Positions 17,255-24,645 of a stretch of 64,000 nt of DNA are shown here, piece after piece. The DNA is taken from assembly GCF_000167355.1 (NCBI RefSeq), contig NZ_AAEW02000005.1, positions 124,001 through 188,000 of the forward strand, read 5' to 3'. The notes beneath the pieces are model-generated. The model was given only the letters and a program-made list of their open reading frames with translations. It did no database searches and was not told the origin of the DNA. The first letter of the stretch is position 1, and every line of letters begins with the position of its first letter. Both the position numbers and the translations under genes were made by a program. Source of the DNA: Desulfuromonas acetoxidans DSM 684 (GTDB lineage: Bacteria > Desulfobacterota > Desulfuromonadia > Desulfuromonadales > Desulfuromonadaceae).

Positions 17255-18136
17255 ATGAAACGAATCAAAAGACATCTCAGCGTATTTATCGCCGTCGCAT
17301 TTATCGCCGGCATCTGGGGCTGCGTTGAACCAACCAACAGCTCCATGGTAACCTCGGTCGCCCAGGCCAAGTCACGTGACAAAGAGGAAAAAAGTCCCTA
17401 TGAGCAGGACGTTAAACCTCTGACAACACTTGATTGTGCCCGTTGCCACTATTCTGTCTTTGAAATCATCCGTGACAATGGTGGCAAACACCAGCTTGAC
17501 TGCCAATTCTGCCACGAGACATTCCACACCTATCGCCCGGACAAGAACTGGAGCGATGTGGTCCCCCAATGCACCACCTGTCATGGCGAAATCCACGGAC
17601 CAACATTCCTCGATTGCCTGAGCTGTCATGGCAATGCCCATATGCCGATTGCCGGCCTGACTAACATGACAACCCTGGAGAAAGACTGTGCCAACTGCCA
17701 TACCGCCCAATCGGCTGAAGTCACCCAGTATCCGAGCGCTCACAGCAAAGTAGCCTGCAGTGATTGTCACCACACCCAGCACGGCTACAAGCCGGATTGT
17801 GTTGAATGCCATGAGCAGCCTCACACCGACTATGCCAACAATGATTCTTGCATGGGCTGCCATCCGGTCCATAAACCGCTGGAAATTCGTTACACCGAAG
17901 AGACTCCCAACGGTGTCTGTGCGACCTGCCATGAAGAGATCAACTCACGGTTGATCAGTACCCACAAAAAGCACGCGTCTTTACAGTGTGCCTATTGTCA
18001 CCAGGAGACCCACGGCAACATCCCGCAATGTCAGGATTGCCATGGTCTGCCGCACAGCAAGGGGATGCTCGACAAGTTCAATGGCTGCACGGATTGCCAT
18101 TTTGATCCGCATGCGCTGGTACTCCCCGGCCATTAA
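17255..18136 (+). CDS. dodecaheme lipoprotein cytochrome c (12 CxxCH)
   Basis: Paralogue of the preceding cytochrome, 293 residues. The signal peptide ends in a lipobox (IWGC, Cys23), so the mature protein should be lipid-anchored. A charged linker of about 35 residues follows, then twelve CxxCH motifs, again often with a trailing His (CHETFH, CHGEIH, CHGNAH, CHHTQH, CHEQPH). GAGGAG just before the ATG at 17255 excludes the in-frame ATG 15 bases upstream. The lipid anchor suggests that the pair splits the work: a soluble periplasmic carrier and a membrane-attached one. Lipoprotein sorting (inner or outer membrane) cannot be settled from sequence. A strong hairpin and a sigma-54-type promoter follow. 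Confidence 0.92.
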   Translation: MKRIKRHLSVFIAVAFIAGIWGCVEPTNSSMVTSVAQAKSRDKEEKSPYEQDVKPLTTLDCARCHYSVFEIIRDNGGKHQLDCQFCHETFHTYRPDKNWSDVVPQCTTCHGEIHGPTFLDCLSCHGNAHMPIAGLTNMTTLEKDCANCHTAQSAEVTQYPSAHSKVACSDCHHTQHGYKPDCVECHEQPHTDYANNDSCMGCHPVHKPLEIRYTEETPNGVCATCHEEINSRLISTHKKHASLQCAYCHQETHGNIPQCQDCHGLPHSKGMLDKFNGCTDCHFDPHALVLPGH

Positions 18137-18155
18137 TGATGATGGTGCCGCATCA

Positions 18156-18172
18156 GTGGCACACGCCCTGCT
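18156..18172 (+). promoter_or_regulatory. sigma-54-type promoter for the outer-membrane barrel operon
   Basis: GTGGCACACGCCCTGCT has GG at 18158-18159 and GC at 18170-18171 with exactly 10 bases between, a complete TGGCAC -24 element and TGCT at -12. This is the best sigma-54 match in the window. Expected start is near 18183, about 90 bases before the barrel gene. Confidence 0.6.
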
Positions 18173-18197
18173 CCGCCACCGCTCGCGGTGGCGGAGC
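18170..18197. terminator. 13-bp perfect GC-rich hairpin between cytochrome and barrel genes
   Basis: GCTCCGCCACCGC pairs perfectly with GCGGTGGCGGAGC around a 2-base loop, 33 bases after the lipoprotein cytochrome stop. No T-run follows. It overlaps the -12 end of the sigma-54-type promoter, so a transcript from upstream would contain the hairpin while one starting at that promoter would not. Confidence 0.55.
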
Positions 18198-18272
18198 ACT
18201 CATGTTATTTCATGTGATTGAATCGACGGGTTACACCCTCTTTATCCCGATAACCCGGATGCTTGAATTCTT

Positions 18273-20312
18273 ATGTCGTTATTGCAGGGTATAAAAAAGA
18301 CTGTCGCATCCTTGTCGCTGGCACTGCTGTTTGCCGTCGAAGCTGCGTCATCCCCATTGCATCTCACCGGCAACTGGAGCCAGCCCTATGGCGACGACAG
18401 TGACCAGTGGAAGTTGGGCCAGAGCTACAATCTGGATCTGAGCAATGATCTGACCTCTGCCCTGCGCATGTCGGCTAACATGCGCTATACCACCAACAAG
18501 AAAAAAGATTCAGCAGATACCGAAACCCTGTCACCGTCGGTTCTCATCGGCCTCAATAACGACCTGTTCAACCTGAGCCTTAACGGCATGGAGAACCGCC
18601 GCAAGGTTGAAGATGAACCGACAACCATCAACCGCAGTTGGAGTACGACGTTTATCAGCTCACTGGATGAACGGTACTGGCCGCAACTGCGTCTCAACTA
18701 CAGCCAGAACACGACAACGGATGATGCCTCACCGAAAACGAGTGATCAGCAGTCGGACATTTTCGATTCGAGTCTTAAATATAAATGGCGATTCCTGTCA
18801 TTTCTTTACGATTTCACCAACAGTATCGACACCAATAAAATCGAAGACACCGAGAATGAAAACACCAATCATTCGGCACGTATTCAGTGGCAGGACACCT
18901 ACTGGAACAACCGCTTGAGTGTCATTGCCTCACACAAGTACAGCCATGATAAAAACACCATTACAGCCACATCGGGCAGCAGTCAGATCAGCCGGCCGCT
19001 TTTGCCCAGTGCCGGGATCACCAGCCTCGATGACACCCCGTCAAACGATCCACTGGCGTCAGAACCGGCGTTGATCGATAACGATCTGTTTACCCCAACC
19101 GGCGTTGAGCTGCTGCAGCCGACGGAAACGGTCAATGTCGGGGTGCAAATCAACCTGGAGAGTTTCAATGAATTGGTTTTTTATCTCGACCGCGAAATCG
19201 ACGCGACAACGCAAAGCCGTTTAAGCTGGAGTTTTTATGGCAGCCTCAACAACGATGACTGGTCACCAGTCACCACACCGACAACCATCATTTACTCCGT
19301 TGAGGATGGCCGTACCCTGGTCACCGTTGAATTTCCATCAGCGGTTGAAAACCTGCGCTATATCAAGGCCGTTGTCACATCAACAGCGGGTGTCAGTACC
19401 GCCTTTATTACCGAAATCGATGTCAACCAACTGGTGACACTGGCACCGGGAGACAGCTCTCTGACCACACTGACCCGCACCCATTTAAGTCAGGGCAGCA
19501 TCAGTTTCAGGCCATGGGATCAGTGGAACCTGGGCTACACCTTCAACCGCAATGACACCGATTCAGACAGTCGCTCGCAATCGCTTCAGTTCAATCAGAC
19601 CCTCAACAGTGCCCTCAATCTCAACCGGTACTTTGCCCTGTCCATGAGTGTCACGGAAACCACCGATGACATCGAAGATCAGGATACCATCAAGAACCGC
19701 TCCTATGCTCTGTCCTACCGGGCCACGCCGCTCAACAGTTTGAGTTTCTCTCTGGGGGGAACACGTACGGAACATTTTATCGACAGCAGCCTCAACAGCC
19801 GCTCCGACACTTTGAACAGCCATCTGTCAGCGACCCTGTTTCCCGACCTAACGGCCGGACTGTCGGCAAACTGGACCCGCAGTCAGGATAAAGAGAATAA
19901 CGAAGAGACGACCAACTGGGACTATCGCTTCGATATTGCCGCACGCTTTACCGATTCGTTTAATCTGTCAGCCAGTTACACTTATCGCGACAACGATGAC
20001 GGCAGCAGTGACAACAATTACGAGATCAACACCGTCTATCGTCCATCGACGTATATCTCCCTGACAACGGGTTACAAACGCAACGATGCGACAGACAATC
20101 TCTATTCAACACTGAATTTCCGCCTGACCCGGAAAATTCAGACTGATTTTCGTTATGCCTATCTCAAAGCGGATACAACGGTGCAGTCGGCCAGTTTCAA
20201 CCTGACCTGGAACTTAAGTACGATTTTCAACCTCCGCCAGAGTCTGGCCTGGGCAGACGATGGCGAAGAACAGACCTGGTCCGGCCTGACGACTCTTAAC
20301 TACAATTTCTGA
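18273..20312 (+). CDS. outer-membrane beta-barrel protein of the electron conduit
   Basis: Predicted outer-membrane barrel of 679 residues. It has a signal peptide (ending near AASS), many alternating amphipathic strands with Asn, Thr, Ser and Tyr, and a C-terminal Phe (TLNYNF), the signal for barrel insertion. Between about residues 255 and 400 the pattern is interrupted by a segment that reads like a beta-sandwich (VNVGVQINLESFNELVFYLD, then YIKAVVTSTAGVSTAFITEIDV), with no strand periodicity of a barrel. This may be a surface or periplasmic domain. Size and location among multiheme cytochromes suggest the porin of a porin-cytochrome complex such as MtrB or OmbB, though I see no direct similarity to those. 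First gene of the cluster behind the best sigma-54-type promoter. Confidence 0.82.
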   Translation: MSLLQGIKKTVASLSLALLFAVEAASSPLHLTGNWSQPYGDDSDQWKLGQSYNLDLSNDLTSALRMSANMRYTTNKKKDSADTETLSPSVLIGLNNDLFNLSLNGMENRRKVEDEPTTINRSWSTTFISSLDERYWPQLRLNYSQNTTTDDASPKTSDQQSDIFDSSLKYKWRFLSFLYDFTNSIDTNKIEDTENENTNHSARIQWQDTYWNNRLSVIASHKYSHDKNTITATSGSSQISRPLLPSAGITSLDDTPSNDPLASEPALIDNDLFTPTGVELLQPTETVNVGVQINLESFNELVFYLDREIDATTQSRLSWSFYGSLNNDDWSPVTTPTTIIYSVEDGRTLVTVEFPSAVENLRYIKAVVTSTAGVSTAFITEIDVNQLVTLAPGDSSLTTLTRTHLSQGSISFRPWDQWNLGYTFNRNDTDSDSRSQSLQFNQTLNSALNLNRYFALSMSVTETTDDIEDQDTIKNRSYALSYRATPLNSLSFSLGGTRTEHFIDSSLNSRSDTLNSHLSATLFPDLTAGLSANWTRSQDKENNEETTNWDYRFDIAARFTDSFNLSASYTYRDNDDGSSDNNYEINTVYRPSTYISLTTGYKRNDATDNLYSTLNFRLTRKIQTDFRYAYLKADTTVQSASFNLTWNLSTIFNLRQSLAWADDGEEQTWSGLTTLNYNF

Positions 20313-20368
20313 GGAACATTTATTGCATAAACCAACAGATGACCCTGATAAAACGAAGTGAGGTTAAC

Positions 20369-20938
20369 GTGAACTATGCCATTCGCCTGCTACTGATTGC
20401 CGTTTTACTTTGTGCAGGATGTGCCAAAACTGGCCATCACTACACCGACCCGGCGGTCGGCCTGGGCTATATCAAAAAAATCGCTATTTTGCCGCTGGAA
20501 AACTTTACGGCACGCAAAGGCATTGAGGAACGAAGCCGTGAACTGCTGACCACCCGCATTCTCGGCCACGGTTTGTATGAAGTTGTGGAAAAGGGGGAAC
20601 TGCACCGTTTTCTACGCGACGAGATCCGTTCCAACGAAAAAGAGCTGATCGACCAGCGTGTTGCGAAACGGATGGCGCGCGAATTCAACATTGAAGCCTA
20701 TATTGCCGGCTCAGTCGATGAATTCACCGAGGTGCGTAACGGCTCCTATACCTACCCTGAAATCGCCATCAGTCTGCGCATGGTGGACATTAAGACCGGC
20801 AATGTCGTCTGGAAAGCCAGCCATCATGCCAATGGCTACAGCACAGCCGGTCGTCTGTTCGGCCTAACCGCCGAAGACACCAACAGTGTCCTGTTTCGCC
20901 TGATTGATGATCTATTGGCAACATTAAGCGAGAGTTGA
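20369..20938 (+). CDS. small lipoprotein, CsgG/LpoB-like fold predicted
   Basis: Lipoprotein of 189 residues (lipobox LCAGC, Cys18). The body resembles the CsgG/GNA1162/LpoB group: IKKIAILPLENFTARKGIEE at the first strand, an ERSRELLTTRIL helix, VVEKGEL, then AEDTNSVLFRLIDDLLATL at the end. Such proteins act in outer-membrane export or assembly of surface structures. The GTG at 20369 is chosen because a GAGG ribosome site and a clean signal peptide follow from it; an ATG 30 bases upstream is possible. It overlaps the next gene (TGATG). Two related proteins follow. Confidence 0.75.
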   Translation: MNYAIRLLLIAVLLCAGCAKTGHHYTDPAVGLGYIKKIAILPLENFTARKGIEERSRELLTTRILGHGLYEVVEKGELHRFLRDEIRSNEKELIDQRVAKRMAREFNIEAYIAGSVDEFTEVRNGSYTYPEIAISLRMVDIKTGNVVWKASHHANGYSTAGRLFGLTAEDTNSVLFRLIDDLLATLSES

Positions 20939-22440
20939 TGATGCTGAGAGCGTGTATGTCCAGCTGTTTTATCTGTCTGATCGTGAGCGCGCTTCTGGTG
21001 ACGTCAGCCTCGGCATATCGTCTTACCGTGATGCCGGTCCACGACCTGACAGCCTCACGCAGCGGTCTGGACGTTACGTTGACCAAACAGCTCTCAGATG
21101 TCTTTCAGCAACAGGGACTCGATGTCGTCCCCTACCAGAAGATGCTCGCCTTTCTGGTGGATAACAGCATCCGCCGCAGTGGCGAGATTGATTCGCTGAC
21201 GGCACGGCGCATGGCCCAACAGCTTAACAGCGACGGTGTATTACTTACCACCATCACTGAACGCGCCATTCATCGGCAGTCTAAAATCGCCCTGACTCTG
21301 GTACTGCTTGATGGCGAAAGCGGCGAACAGATCTGGGGTGCCACGGTATGCGATCACATCAATGACAGTCAGCCGTTGCTGGGGATCGGTCGGTTGGAGA
21401 CCGACGACGATCTCAAACAGCATTCATTGCGCACCACTGCGGCTCTACTCAGCGCCAAAATCCCCGACCTGCCGCAACGCGAAGCCTCGCTGCCTGACTA
21501 CCGGATTACCGACATCGACCTGAAACCGGTTCTGGTGCGCAACGGCAACCCGGTATTTTGCCGTGTTCAGATTAAATTTCTTAACCAGGCTCCCACCTAT
21601 CTTGAGGTGGAAACCAGCGCCGGAAGCACTATTTTACGCAAGAGCCGAATTCCCAACTGTTATGAAGGACAGGTCGCAACCAGCCCACGCAACGGCAGTC
21701 ATCCTGTTCATCTGAAGATTCACTGGTCCAAGGATAAACTCGATACAGTAGACAACCTGACCCGTTATCATGTGGCCAATACGCCGCCACCACTGAAGAT
21801 GCATGTCACCACCGGCTTGAACATTGAAGAAACCTATGCCTTTTCCGACAGCGTGGTGATCTTGCCGCGGCTCGAAGAGGATCGCCCTCTGGACCGCTGG
21901 CAGTTAATGATCAAAGATCGTGAGGGAAAAACAATTCTCACCGAAGGCAAAAACGCATCATTGCCCGAACGCCTTGAATGGCGCGGCACGGATGCCTACA
22001 ACCATCGCCTTGAAACCGGTCGCTACACCATGATCATGCAGGTCTGGGATGTTGCCGGGAACCGTAATCAGGTGGCAACAAAGTTTTATCTGCAACCCGC
22101 CAATCAGGACATGATCAATATCAGCCAGGTTCAAATCGATGGCAAAAATTATCTGAAACTCCTTCCAGCGCAAGACCAACTGGTACCGGTGGAGCAATGG
22201 TCACTGGAGTTGGAAACTCCCGAGGGCAACTCCGTCTACAACAAAACCGGCTGGGAGCTGCCATCACTGGTGGCAATTCCTGTCAACCTGGAGGCAGACC
22301 GGCTGATCTGCAGCGTGCAGGCTTTGGATCGTCTGGGCAACAATGTTGAGATCAAAACCGCCCAGTTGGACCTGAGCAGCGATCATGAGCGTGTGGCACA
22401 ACGCCCCTCTCAAAACAGCCTCTGGTCTGTGGATTTTTGA
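20938..22440 (+). CDS. exported protein with CsgG-like N-terminal domain
   Basis: Exported protein of 500 residues with a signal peptide ending near TSASA. Residues about 25-175 resemble the nucleotide-free CsgG/FlgT fold (YRLTVMPVHDLT, QLSDVFQQQGLDVVPYQ, RRMAQQLNSDGVLLTTI, SGEQIWGA). The rest (about 190-480) is beta-rich and Ig-like, including TGRYTMIMQVWDVAGNRNQ, a motif typical of FlgD/FN3-like repeats. No heme motif. The start overlaps the previous stop; ATG at 20938 and 20941 and TTG at 20935 are all usable. Probably a periplasmic or outer-membrane assembly factor encoded with the barrel and lipoproteins. Family name not certain. Confidence 0.72.
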   Translation: MMLRACMSSCFICLIVSALLVTSASAYRLTVMPVHDLTASRSGLDVTLTKQLSDVFQQQGLDVVPYQKMLAFLVDNSIRRSGEIDSLTARRMAQQLNSDGVLLTTITERAIHRQSKIALTLVLLDGESGEQIWGATVCDHINDSQPLLGIGRLETDDDLKQHSLRTTAALLSAKIPDLPQREASLPDYRITDIDLKPVLVRNGNPVFCRVQIKFLNQAPTYLEVETSAGSTILRKSRIPNCYEGQVATSPRNGSHPVHLKIHWSKDKLDTVDNLTRYHVANTPPPLKMHVTTGLNIEETYAFSDSVVILPRLEEDRPLDRWQLMIKDREGKTILTEGKNASLPERLEWRGTDAYNHRLETGRYTMIMQVWDVAGNRNQVATKFYLQPANQDMINISQVQIDGKNYLKLLPAQDQLVPVEQWSLELETPEGNSVYNKTGWELPSLVAIPVNLEADRLICSVQALDRLGNNVEIKTAQLDLSSDHERVAQRPSQNSLWSVDF

Positions 22441-22441
22441 T

Positions 22442-23044
22442 ATGGCGCGTCTGATTGCACACATCCTGCTCTGCAGTATGTTAATCGCCTGTGCCGGAAA
22501 AACACCAACAACGACGGAAGTTCCCGGCCAGCATAAATCAGCCGGATTCTGCCGGATTACCGTGCTGCCTTTTGCCAACGACACGGATGAACCAAGACTG
22601 GGTTTAATTGCCGAAAAGATCTGTCAGACCGAGCTGTTACAGCGCGAAGCTCAAGTTGTCAATGAAGCGGATGTGCGCCTGTTCCTACAAAAACGACAGG
22701 TCTTTACCTCGGAGTTGACCCAACACGGCAGCACGGAACTGTATGCCGCCCTGGCCGAAGAGCTCAAAACCAAAGTCATTATCCGCGGTCGCATTCTGAC
22801 GATTGATGATGAGAAAAAACAGGGCGAAATTGTTCCGATCATCACCCTGCAACTGGAACTGATCAATGCCACGGATGGACAGTTGATTGTCAGTTCCTTT
22901 CTGCGTCGCAGCGGTGAAGATTATCGCACCATTCTTCATTACGGTGTCATTCGCACCCGTAGTGAATTGATTCGGCAGATCATTGCCGAAATTTTTAACG
23001 ACTGGATAGCGCGAGGAGTTGTAAGTTGTCAAAAATCTGCGTAA
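22442..23044 (+). CDS. lipoprotein, CsgG-like fold predicted
   Basis: Lipoprotein of 200 residues (lipobox LIAC, Cys17). The body follows the same plan as the lipoprotein at 20369: a first strand CRITVLPFANDTDEPRLG, a helix ending in LLQREAQVVNEADVRLFL, then LAEELKTKVIIRGRIL and QLELINATDGQLIV. The ATG at 22442 is one base past the previous stop and opens directly with the signal peptide; the longer open frame starts inside the neighbouring gene. The third CsgG/LpoB-like product in a row. Together they may form an outer-membrane export or assembly complex for the cytochromes, which is inference. Confidence 0.72.
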   Translation: MARLIAHILLCSMLIACAGKTPTTTEVPGQHKSAGFCRITVLPFANDTDEPRLGLIAEKICQTELLQREAQVVNEADVRLFLQKRQVFTSELTQHGSTELYAALAEELKTKVIIRGRILTIDDEKKQGEIVPIITLQLELINATDGQLIVSSFLRRSGEDYRTILHYGVIRTRSELIRQIIAEIFNDWIARGVVSCQKSA

Positions 23045-24645
23045 GAATCAGCCTGACCACCCTGATCTGTCTGTTATGGATAGGTAGCACAAGCCATGCC
23101 CTGTTCTGGCAGGATCCACCGCTTGTCGCCATCAACGATCAATCCTGGAATCGTCAAGACTTCCTCAACTGGTGGCAGGAATGGAAAGAACCGGGCATGG
23201 AACAACCGCAAAGTCCGGATGACTTCATCGACTGGATACTTCTCTCTGATGAAGCGGAGCAGATGCAGCTGTATGATGAACCGCGTTTCAAGCAAAAAGT
23301 GCATACCTTCTTGAAGGTTCGCTCACTAATGATGCTGAAAAATGAGGAAGTGGATGAAAAAATCTCCGTCAGTGATGAGGAGATCGATCGCATCTATCAC
23401 CGTGATTATACACCGTTGCTCAAATTACGCTCCATTGAACTGGACAGCGAGGAACAATGTGCTGCGTTTATGCAGGCGGTCAGTCAAGGATTATCCAGCG
23501 ACGAGGTTCTTGCCGACCCATTATTGCAATTGCCGCAAACAGGTTTGTCTGAACCGATTGTTCAACGCCCCAACCAGTTACCACCGCATGTTCGCACCTT
23601 GTACGAACAAGACCCACAAACCCGTTACCTGCCGGCTTACAGTTATCAGGATCGTTGGTTTATTCTCGAGATTATGCAACGTGATCCGGGCAATGACAAT
23701 GATCGGGCCAATGTCGCTGAATCAATCAGCTATACATTACGCAAGGACAAACAACGTGAGCTGACCGGTCAACTCAATATGCGTTTAATGGAAAAGTATC
23801 AGGTCAAGATGGATGAGCAGGGAATGAAACGGATCCATGAAGACGGTCCGGAAGAGGATGTCGCCGAAGCGGCCATGATTACATTTCCCGATTTCACCAT
23901 CACCGGCCAGATTCTCTACAAAAACGCGCTGAGCCACTATCAGCGTTTCGGCGGCAAAGAGATGAAAGACACCTCGTTTGAGGAGATTGTCCAGCGCGTT
24001 GCCAACGATATTGTGGCTCAATCGCTCACCAGCATGGAAGCGCTCAATCGCCACTATGAATCAAAGCCGCCTTTTCAGTCGGTGTACTTTTTTTACCAGC
24101 GCCATCGTCTGATCCGTGAACTGGAAAGCAAACTGATCCTGCCCTACACCCAGGTCAGTGACGAGGAACTGAGCCACTACTACAACGAGCACCGAGAGGA
24201 CTATGCCTATCCGGTGCGGGTCCGTTATGCCAGCGTGGAAACGCGCAACGAAAAAATGGCCCTGAAATTGCGTGAAGATTTGCGTCAAGGCGCTGATTTT
24301 TATCAGACATTATCACCGTTATCTCCCGCAGGCATTGAAACGAAAACAACACCACTGGCCCATCTTATCCCGGAAATGCAGGACTTAATTGACCGTTTAC
24401 AGCCGGGGCAATCCGACATGTTAGAGGTGGATGGCTACTTCCACTTTATCCGCTTAATTGAGGAACCTAAGGTGGATTACAAGCCATTTGACCAGATCCG
24501 TGATGCCCTGAAAGCGCAACTGACGCAGGCAAAGTTCAGCCAACGACGCGCTGAACTGGTTGCGCAGCTGCGCCAACGCACGACAATTACCGTGAATCAA
24601 AATCAATGGCAACGCTGTCTCAATGAACTCAACAAGGGGCAATAA
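23026..24645 (+). CDS. SurA/PpiC-like periplasmic chaperone (parvulin-fold)
   Basis: Exported protein of 539 residues. The TTG start at 23026, behind a GAGGAG site, gives a signal peptide ending near SHA. The N-terminal helical part (FLNWWQEWKE, then LKVRSLMMLKNEEVDE and SVSDEEIDRIYH) followed by an alpha/beta module with LKLRSIELDSEEQ matches the SurA/PrsA layout. A second such module lies near residues 380-475 (LSHYYNEHREDYAYPVRVRY ... GYFHFIRLIEE). Parvulin active-site residues are not obvious, so it may be a chaperone rather than an isomerase. It overlaps the previous gene by 19 bases and is followed directly by the 26-heme cytochrome. A folding helper for barrels or cytochromes is plausible. 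Confidence 0.75.
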   Translation: MSKICVRISLTTLICLLWIGSTSHALFWQDPPLVAINDQSWNRQDFLNWWQEWKEPGMEQPQSPDDFIDWILLSDEAEQMQLYDEPRFKQKVHTFLKVRSLMMLKNEEVDEKISVSDEEIDRIYHRDYTPLLKLRSIELDSEEQCAAFMQAVSQGLSSDEVLADPLLQLPQTGLSEPIVQRPNQLPPHVRTLYEQDPQTRYLPAYSYQDRWFILEIMQRDPGNDNDRANVAESISYTLRKDKQRELTGQLNMRLMEKYQVKMDEQGMKRIHEDGPEEDVAEAAMITFPDFTITGQILYKNALSHYQRFGGKEMKDTSFEEIVQRVANDIVAQSLTSMEALNRHYESKPPFQSVYFFYQRHRLIRELESKLILPYTQVSDEELSHYYNEHREDYAYPVRVRYASVETRNEKMALKLREDLRQGADFYQTLSPLSPAGIETKTTPLAHLIPEMQDLIDRLQPGQSDMLEVDGYFHFIRLIEEPKVDYKPFDQIRDALKAQLTQAKFSQRRAELVAQLRQRTTITVNQNQWQRCLNELNKGQ

